Below are positions 58,201 through 64,000 of a stretch of 64,000 nt of DNA, one piece after another; the first letter of the stretch is position 1, and each line of letters begins with the position of its first letter. The notes below the pieces were generated by a model. It made no database searches, was not told where the DNA came from, and worked only from the letters and a program-made list of their open reading frames with translations. The translations under genes and the position numbers were made by a program. The DNA is from Pterois miles (Eukaryota > Chordata > Actinopteri > Perciformes > Scorpaenidae), in NCBI GenBank assembly GCA_947000775.1, contig CAMQGK010000052.1, positions 33,324,501-33,388,500 on the forward strand, written 5' to 3'.

Positions 58201-61200
58201 TCCCGTCGTCTCATAGGTGGCGTCCTTCAGGTGCAGCGTGTTCCCCACACCCACCTGTTTCCTATCCTACACACAAACAGACAACAAGCACACACATATA
58301 ATCAGAGAATGAGGTGATGTTGGGTATTGAGATATTGTCAGCGTGTCAGTTAATGGTGCGGCTCTAAAGACATCAGAGAACTAGCAGCGATGAAGGCTGA
58401 CTGTTACGTCGCCGTTGTCTCGGCCAAAAAGCTGCATTCAAACACGCCATAAAAACAACGGCTGACGGACAGTTAGCACGTACACACGTGCCTACATGAG
58501 AGGAACTATCTCTACACACCAGCAGGTGGCGGTAGTCTGTATTCCTCATTCAAAAAGGGAAACAGGAAGACCGAGGACCGTGGAGATACATGAAAATAAG
58601 CGGTGTTTGTCGACCATTTTCACACCACTCTCACTCATAACTTAGCTTCACTCCTGATGTTCTTGTCGCTGTGAAAATATCCGATCAAATGAGATGACGT
58701 GTTTTTCCTCTTGATTTCACTAATTTTTTTTGCTTTCCTCTCTTTCGATTCTCTTCTTTGCAGTGATTTTTTTTAAGTTGAACAACAGTGATTTCTTTCT
58801 CCGACAAGCTCCACTGCTGATTCAGCATACTGAATCGGCCAAAACACCACCGACACTGGCCAACTAGAGCCGACGGTGCAGGACAGGAAGCTTCGACAGT
58901 AGAGCTTTATAAATGAATAACATGATGGCTGGTTCTTCTTGACTGTGAGGAGATCCATCCAATGAGTCTGAAATTTGTCATTTGTGATAAACATCGATCA
59001 GCCCTAACATTATGAGGACTGACAGGTGAAGTGAATATCACTGATTATCTGGTTACAATGGCTCCTGGTCGTAGGTGGGATATATTAGGCAGCAAGTGAA
59101 CATTTTGTCCTTGAAGTTGACGTGTGGAAAGCACAAAACATGGGCAAGCGTAAGGATGTGAGCGACTTTGACAAGGACCCAACTGAGATGGATAGAAAAC
59201 TGAGTCAGAGCATCTCCAGAACTGCAGCTCTTGTGGGATGTTCCCGGTCTGTAGTGGTCAGGACCTACTGAAAGTGGTCCAAGGAAGGAAAACCGGTGAA
59301 CCGGCGACAGAGTCATTGATGTATGTGGAGAGCGAAGGCCCCTGTTGTCCGATCCAATAGAAGAGCTACAGTAGCTCAGATTACTGAAAAAGTCAATGCT
59401 GGTTCTGATAGAAAGGCGTCAGAACACACAGTTTTTTGCGTATGATGCTGCATAGCTGCAGACCAGTCAGGGTGCCCATACTGACCCGTGTCCACCACCA
59501 AAAGTGCCTGCAATGGGCACATGAGCATCAGAACTGGGCCGCAGAACGATGGGAAAAGGTGACCTGGTCTGGTGAATCCCGTTTTCCTTTACATCATTTG
59601 GATGGTGCATGTGCGTCGCTTACCTGGGGAAGACATGGCACCAGGATGCTTTGGGTCCTGCCATTCATGTGGATGTTACATTGACACGTACCACCTACCT
59701 GAACACTGCTGCTGACCAAGTTCCCCCTTCATAGAAACAGTATTCCCTAATGGCCTCTTTCAGCAGGGTAATGGTTCCTGCCACACTGTAAAAATCGTTC
59801 AAGAATGGTTTGAGGAACACAGCGAGTTTGAGGTGTTGACTTGGCCTCCAGATTCTCCAGATCTCAATCCAATCCAGCATCTGTGGGATGTGCTGGACAA
59901 GCAAGTCTGATCCATGGAGGCCCCACCTCACAATTTACAGGACATAAAGGATCTGCTACTGACGGCTTGGTGCCAGATACCACAGCAAACCTTCAGAGGT
60001 CCAGTGGAGTCCAGGACCCTACAGGTCAAAAGGAGGACCTGCTCAATATTAGGCAGGTGGTCATAATGTTATGGCTGATCGGTGTAAGCATATTGCACTG
60101 TGATACACAGGGTTTAACTGCTGAAGTGTCGATGGAGCAGCATGACGTAATGTGTACGTACCTTGTACCAAACAGTGGCTGTTTTAAGGGAAGACAGAGC
60201 GTTGCAGGTTGCAGTCAGATCTTCTCCTTTGAGCATGACCTCTGAGTCTTTAGGTACAACCACAGCTGGGTCCAAGTCTGAACACAACAGACAAAACAAG
60301 ACACAGGACACTCAAGGTTGGGTGGAATAAATTCAATTACAGAAATAGTAATGTTACCTCTGTGCATTAAAGAAAGAGCTGGAGTCAGGTTGTGGTTAGC
60401 TTAGCTTAGCTTAGCTTAGCTTAGCATAATGACTGAAGGCAAGGGGAAACGGCTAGCGTGGCTCTGTCCAAACTGGAAAAAAAAAAAAATCCCCCTTACC
60501 AGCACCTCTATATACATGTGTTTTAATATGTATGAGTGATGGCTCCTCACAGTGCACAGTGAGCTGCATTTCTCCTTTAATGTCACCGGAGCCGTCGGTG
60601 TCCAGAGGGCGACACTGGTAGATGCCGCTGTCTTTCCGAGACACTGGCGACAGCATCAACACGTCACCGTGGTTACTCTCCAGGTCCACGTCCAGCTCCT
60701 GCAACAAATATGCTCATTTAAATCCATGGTGTGACAGCGTATCTGCAAGTTTCAACAAGTCCAATTTAAGGCTTGTTGAGATGCAATTAAAGACCCATTT
60801 CACATCCACTTAAGACCACTATGAATGCAATTTAAGACCTACTTTTCACTTCCATACCGCCAAGAAAGTACTAAGGATATAAAAGAAAACAGGAACTTCA
60901 AAATGGTCATTGCTGCTATGTGACTGATACTTCGTTACTGAGTGTAAAGTCCAGATCAGCTCAGCTTTTAGTGGAGGTGGAGCCTCAAACGCTGTCTGGA
61001 GGTGGACTGGAGGTTGAGGCTCTAGATCCCAACATGGATCAATACTGGCTGATTGCTATTTTGTTATTTGCATAAAAACACAAAATTCAAATGATTAGGA
61101 AGTAAATTATTTTATTTTTATTGATAAACATATGTTGAAATTAGTAGATTTAATTATATATTACACATTAAGGAATTTTTAAGACCTGCCAAAGCTGGTT

Positions 61201-62960
61201 TAAAGACATGTTGTGAGAATCAAAGACATTTAGAGACCTTAAATTCTGGTTATTTTTGACTTTTTAACACCCACAGGAACCCTGCGTGATCATGTCAAAG
61301 ACATGACAGGTCTGTTGTTTGTTTCTTACATCTGATGTGCTTTTAGGGTGTAGACATCCAAGAGAAATGGAAATTAGCATCAGATTTGTCACCGAGTTTA
61401 GCCCTATGGGGGATAGTTGCAGACTTTAGCATTACACTGAAAAGAGGTTGACGACAGAAAATGTTGTTTTTGTAGTTTCAGTCATCATGGTAACATTTTA
61501 CTGACCACTTTCCCTCCTGAGGACACCGACTAAAAAGGGCAGCCACAATTTACACTGAAGTCCATTAGGTTGAGAAACACGAGTGGTGAGAAGCAAACTG
61601 AATATAAACAAATCCTGAATGTTTAACCGTAACATCCAAGCCCACTTACTTGAGAGTAAAAATGAAAGTACACAAAAATGTCTGTTATTGTTCACTGCAC
61701 TGCAGAACTGTGAGTGAACTACGGTGGGGATGTTTGGTCTCATTGCTGAAACACAATGTGGATTTGGACAACTTACAGTTTGAGTCATTTTAAATGTTGT
61801 CTTTGATTTTCATGTCAACCGGTCCATCCATTTAACCATCTCTTGGCCCAGAAGATGAACTGTGAAGTTAAATTTCTATCCAATCAAATTCAGACATTGC
61901 GCCCCCTTCTGACACAAAATGGTTATTTGCCAATCGGCCTACAATTAAAGGAGTTGCACTGCTTTCAGTTTTCATTGCATCAGTGACGCAGTAACATCAG
62001 TCCAAGTTAGCAGACCAGCGAGCATACACCAGATGTGACAAAGACCGCAGAAAATAGACAGTAAAAAGCAAAAAATATACTACTTTAATGAGGAATGGGT
62101 AACGTGTCTCATTTGTGGTGCAGGCATGTCGTCAAGCACCATCTCACTGAAGTTCACAGCATTTTTTTGGACTTTCCAGCTTGTAGCGTTCTACAAACAG
62201 AGAAGGTAAAGGAGCTGAAAACAAGGCTTAAAGAGTCTCTGTTTAACTGACAAAGAAGTCCAACGCAGCACCACAGCCTTCGTTTAGCAGCGCACATCCT
62301 AACAAAACAAAAAGCCCTTCGTCTATGGCTGGATTGTTATAGAAGCAGTGACTACGGTGGCTGAAACATCATTAAAGGACCATGAAAGTAAGACAGAAAT
62401 GATGTCTGGTGATGTACAAGCTGTGAGGAGCTCTCGGACACTTTCATTTTGTCAAATTAGCTTTTCTCTGAAGAGAAATGGTTGACATAGGATGATGCCC
62501 GAAAGTGCTAAAATAAGTCACAATTACAACTGCTAACTTAACACCCGAGACTGTCTAGTTAGGAAATGTTAATGTGGCAGTCAGCTGAGTTTTTGTCCAC
62601 ACATACAATGGATGAGTGTCTGACATGGGAACGAGTCCTACCCATGTGCCCCGTCAGCGTGGCCTCCGGTCTCAGACCCCGGCCTGGATCTGCAGGGTCA
62701 GAGCTGCAGACTCATGCCTACACGGGGCCCTCTGTGAGCTCTGCATATCAAAAACATTCCCTACATGTCTCCTGCGTGTCACCCTTTCTCTCTGGGGGAC
62801 TTTCAGGGTGAGAAAATGCCTCCTATTCTTACTTGTTCTCTGTTGAAAATGAAGGGCGGCGGGGGGTTGCCGTCACCCTGGCAACGCAGCTCCACAGTGT
62901 CCCCCTCTTTGACCAGGCCCTGGGGCAACTCCTTCCACAGCTCCACCATGGTGGTGGGGT
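49261..62960 (-). CDS. mcam: mcam (CD146/MUC18): Ig domains 3-5, TM and tail; partial, 5' exons off the right edge
   Basis: MCAM is an Ig-superfamily adhesion receptor of endothelium and other cells (family knowledge). Minus-strand exons: 62960-62833, 60698-60551, 60277-60162, 58266-58125, 57438-57308, 54913-54772, 53681-53646, 51777-51648, 50565 (or 50562)-50445, and a proposed last one at 49263. Phases agree throughout. Ig domain 3: VKEGDTVELRCQGDGNPPP and KDSGIYQCRPLD. Domain 4: GEDLTATCNA and TTGEYICEVTVPSLPAL. Domain 5: RMVNLSCEAQGHPPPSITWN and SALCNASNDMGTE. A 36-base exon encodes a short membrane-proximal stalk. The 51777 exon holds one hydrophobic helix (GVIIVVIILCLLLLAILGSV onward) and HKKGKIPCGRSGKQE. 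The tail exon (DDIVVEMKTN, NGDKKGPNDQ) matches mammalian MCAM. The mammalian KYIDLRH end was not found: the best last acceptor is followed at once by TAA, so the stop is uncertain. Ig domains 1-2 and signal peptide are outside the window. Confidence 0.9.
50920..51330. repeat. dispersed repeats with duplicated 21-bp CCGGGAATTTTATGAACCGA unit
   Basis: Near 50920-51005 is a phrase (GTATTGTGATATTTTGCGTG, ATACTGTGTCAATACACAGA) typical of a common fish interspersed repeat. Near 51266-51316 the 21-base unit ACCGAACCGGGAATTTTATG(A) occurs twice. Class not assigned. It lies between the mcam tail and TM exons. Confidence 0.5.
53206..53225. repeat. (AAT)n microsatellite in mcam intron
   Basis: About six to seven AAT units in the intron between the TM exon and the 36-base exon. 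The rest of that intron (51778-53645) shows no coding signal. Confidence 0.85.
53900..54065 (+). mobile_element. dispersed MITE-like family B, copy 4 (mcam intron)
   Basis: Contains TTGACCAAAGACATTC, TTAATTGACAGATCTGTAAA, CACATAAAAGCACCACTTTA and AAATCTGGTGTTTACCAGAG in the order seen in the cbl intron copies. It directly precedes the 55-bp minisatellite at 54081. Confidence 0.65.
54081..54250 (+). repeat. 55-bp minisatellite, second locus (3 copies)
   Basis: Three units of the same 55-base repeat that sits in the hAT element at 42741-43246, with only a few changes (for example TGTTGCAGCC for TGTAGCAGCC). It is followed by GCTAGCTGACTAACTGCC. It lies in an mcam intron. Confidence 0.93.
55570..57294. 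repeat. 1.7-kb CATC/CACC tetranucleotide array with higher-order structure (mcam intron)
   Basis: Almost pure CCAT, CCAC, CTAT and GCAT units, with a landmark ATGCATCCATACATC recurring every 65-95 bases, and some C-only runs near 56037-56062 and 56590-56660. On the mcam strand it is (GGAT/GGGT)n and starts 13 bases after the donor of the 57438-57308 exon. Three frames stay open for up to about 680 codons of His/Pro/Ser/Ile; these are artefacts. Confidence 0.97.
58001..58058. repeat. (GAA)19 microsatellite in mcam intron
   Basis: Nineteen AAG/GAA units, a (CTT)n pyrimidine tract on the mcam strand, about 65 bases downstream of the 58266-58125 exon. Confidence 0.97.
58370..58580 (+). repeat. 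dispersed repeat shared with the TTAA MITE interior
   Basis: TAGTCTGTATTCCTCATTCA then AAAAAGGGAAACAGGAAGAC, preceded by GCATTCAAACACGCC, corresponds to 39420-39620 (TAGTCTGTATTCGTTATTCA and AAAAAGGGAAACGGGAAGAC). Probably an element that was inserted into, or is a part of, the larger family. Confidence 0.55.
58991..60084 (+). mobile_element. Tc1/mariner-type transposon with broken transposase
   Basis: Inverted ends ACATCGATCAGCCCTAACAT (left) and, complemented, ACACCGATCAGCCATAACAT (right). Between them, the plus strand encodes pieces of a Tc1 transposase: MGKRKDVSDFDKDPTE, SRTAALVGCSRSVV, then a later frame with WPPDSPDLNPIQHLWD, the region of the last catalytic acidic residues. Several stops and frameshifts are present, so it is inactive. 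It lies in the mcam intron between the two exons of Ig domain 4. Confidence 0.88.
60397..60425. repeat. (TTAGC)n microsatellite
   Basis: Five to six TTAGC units, with the related AAGCTAAGCTAAGCT phrase at 49460-49482 and 49815-49835 on the other strand. Typical of one widespread fish retroposon family (GGCTAGC, CTGGAAAC nearby). Confidence 0.85.
60826..61060 (+). repeat. dispersed repeat family C, copy 1 (mcam intron)
   Basis: Matches 63613-63826 in the same orientation: AAGAAAACAGGAAC, TCATTGCTGCTATGTGACTG, GTAAAGTCCAGATCAGCTCA, GCTTTTAGTGGAGGTGGAGC, TCTAGATCCCAAC. No coding content or clear ends. Class unknown. Confidence 0.75.
61061..62039. other. mcam intron, no feature seen
   Basis: AT-rich unique-looking sequence between the repeat copy and the hAT relic. 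No conserved exon was recognised on either strand. Confidence 0.5.
62040..62420 (+). pseudogene. hAT/ZBED-like transposase relic
   Basis: Plus-strand pieces read KIYYFNEEWVTCLICGA (zinc-finger start with CxxC), then EKVKELKTRLKESLFN, then SLRLAAHILTKQKALRLW. This order resembles the N-terminal zinc finger and following helix of ZBED5/GTF2IRD2-like hAT transposases. It is broken by frameshifts and stops, and no catalytic domain was found. Related to the type of element at 10-683. Confidence 0.5.
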
Positions 62961-62962
62961 CT

Positions 62963-62964
<2 letters not shown>

Positions 62965-63038
<74 letters not shown>
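62965..63038. repeat. (AC)37, i.e. (TG)n abutting the acceptor of the first visible mcam exon
   Basis: On the mcam strand, about 74 bases of TG run into CCAG and then the exon at 62960. As at cbl exon 10, no normal pyrimidine tract is present between repeat and splice site. Confidence 0.97.
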
Positions 63039-63040
<2 letters not shown>

Positions 63041-63043
<3 letters not shown>

Positions 63044-64000
63044 ATCAAATTAAGCAGGCTTATTCAGCGAGCTGCTAAAGTCACTATACGAGGTCATTTC
63101 CATAACGCTGACAGCACAGACCGAGTTTGGCTCTGGACGCTACAGTGCCTCGAATAAATCCTTTCAAACAATGGACCAACAGACACATAACGTGACTGTT
63201 AAGATGCACTATTGACAATTAGGAGATTTAAAGAGGGATTCCAGCAGTTCAATATCAAGGCAGCTGATGTTTAATCCCTGTTAGCTCTAAAAATAAAGGA
63301 CTGACATCATCAGGGTCAAACAAACTTTATACAGTCTTTCTTTTACAGGCTAAGTAGTAGAAGTGTAATGATATTTTAATCTAGATCAATATAGAGCAAC
63401 GGTCCAATATCATCATCAAATCAGCATCTTTAACCCTCTGAGAGCCGCCCACATTACAGACTGACTTCATTGTCTTTCAGAGGCTCTAGCAGGTTCAGTT
63501 TTAGCGCTAGAGTGAAGACAACATATCATATGAAGCTAGAAAACCTGAGGAATCAATTGCTTTATGATAATCACATGCAGTTCTGGGAAAAAAATATGCA
63601 GTTTTAAGCATGTAGTATGCAATTTAAGTCTTACTTCATGTCCATACTGGCATGAAAGAAAACAGGAACACTAATACGGTCATTGCTGCTATATGACTGA
63701 TGCTTTGTTACTGAGTGTAAAGTCCAGATCAGCTCAGCTTTTAGTGGAGGTGGAGCTCCAAACACCGTCTGGAGGTTGACTGGACTTGATGCTCTAGATC
63801 CCGACGTTGATGGCTGATTGCAGCCGCTGCTGGGTTTTTATAACCAGCTTTATGTTTTTCTCACCTGGCGTACGACTCGAAACATGATGTTCAGTGTTCC
63901 AAGTTTCAAAGTTTTCTTGCAGAAGGTGCAGCAGGCTTCAACCACACACTAACTTCACTGTTCTCTAAACAGAGCTAACTGTTTTTGTTTACAGCATGCT
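63041..64000. other. mcam intron up to the window edge
   Basis: No exon for Ig domain 1 or 2 was found on the minus strand. Contents: an inverted family A fragment at about 63430-63560 and family C copy 2 at 63613-63826. A donor-like GTGAG near 63864 follows an open stretch that is interrupted by stops, so I did not call it. Confidence 0.55.
63613..63826 (+). repeat. dispersed repeat family C, copy 2
   Basis: See copy 1 at 60826-61060; phrases include GTAAAGTCCAGATCAGCTCA, GCTTTTAGTGGAGGTGGAGC and CTCTAGATCCCGACG. Direct orientation, about 2.8 kb from copy 1. Confidence 0.75.

Noticed and set aside
59436..60245. Plus-strand ORFs in the mcam intron as independent genes
   Set aside because: They are out-of-frame pieces of the decayed Tc1 transposase.
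63860..64000. Possible mcam exon ending at a GTGAG donor near 63864
   Set aside because: All frames that would fit the needed phase contain stops or lack Ig-domain residues.
1..64000. tRNA, rRNA or microRNA genes
   Set aside because: I saw no tRNA boxes with a foldable cloverleaf and no recognised rRNA. The two perfect hairpins (18329, 34560) do not look like microRNA precursors because of short arms or lack of context.

Overview
The window looks like nuclear DNA from a teleost fish, probably a spiny-rayed one. It has four vertebrate genes with short GT-AG exons and long introns. These are embedded in fish-typical repeats: hAT MITEs with 8-bp target duplications, a TTAA-flanked MITE, an L2-clade LINE, an RTE-like LINE fragment, a Tc1 copy and very long microsatellites. 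Species and clade are inference. No bacterial, CRISPR or organelle sequence was seen.

Layout from left to right. (1) 891-5421, minus: the 5' two thirds of lrwd1 (ORCA), with a probable non-coding first exon and promoter near 8464-8553; its WD40 half lies off the left edge. (2) 9244-13104, plus: complete alkbh4 in three exons; its second intron carries an RTE-like LINE fragment and an L2 LINE with an open reverse-transcriptase frame. (3) 16609-36859, plus: complete cbl (c-Cbl E3 ubiquitin ligase), 15 coding exons, 867 codons. (4) 36860-49260: the convergent interval, holding 3' UTR sequence, a TTAA MITE, a hAT element with an internal 55-bp minisatellite and a 0.9-kb tetranucleotide array. (5) 49261-62960, minus: mcam (CD146), from Ig domain 3 to the cytoplasmic tail; Ig domains 1-2 and the signal peptide lie beyond the right edge.

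lrwd1 and alkbh4 are divergent neighbours, and cbl and mcam are convergent neighbours, as in human. In human the two pairs are on different chromosomes (7q22 and 11q23); here they are about 3.5 kb apart. The four genes do not form one pathway: lrwd1 is an ORC and heterochromatin adaptor, alkbh4 a Fe(II)/2-oxoglutarate dioxygenase, cbl a negative regulator of tyrosine-kinase signalling, and mcam an adhesion receptor.

I found no clearly new multi-gene system. The most notable signals are structural. Two exons in different genes have a long (TG)n repeat pressed against their 3' splice site. A 1.7-kb GGAT-type array starts 13 bp inside an mcam intron. The mcam tail appears to stop exactly at an exon junction. 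A hAT element with perfect target duplications contains a minisatellite that also occurs 11 kb away.

Exon coordinates were assigned by hand from reading frame, splice signals, phase continuity and remembered human homologues. No database search was run.
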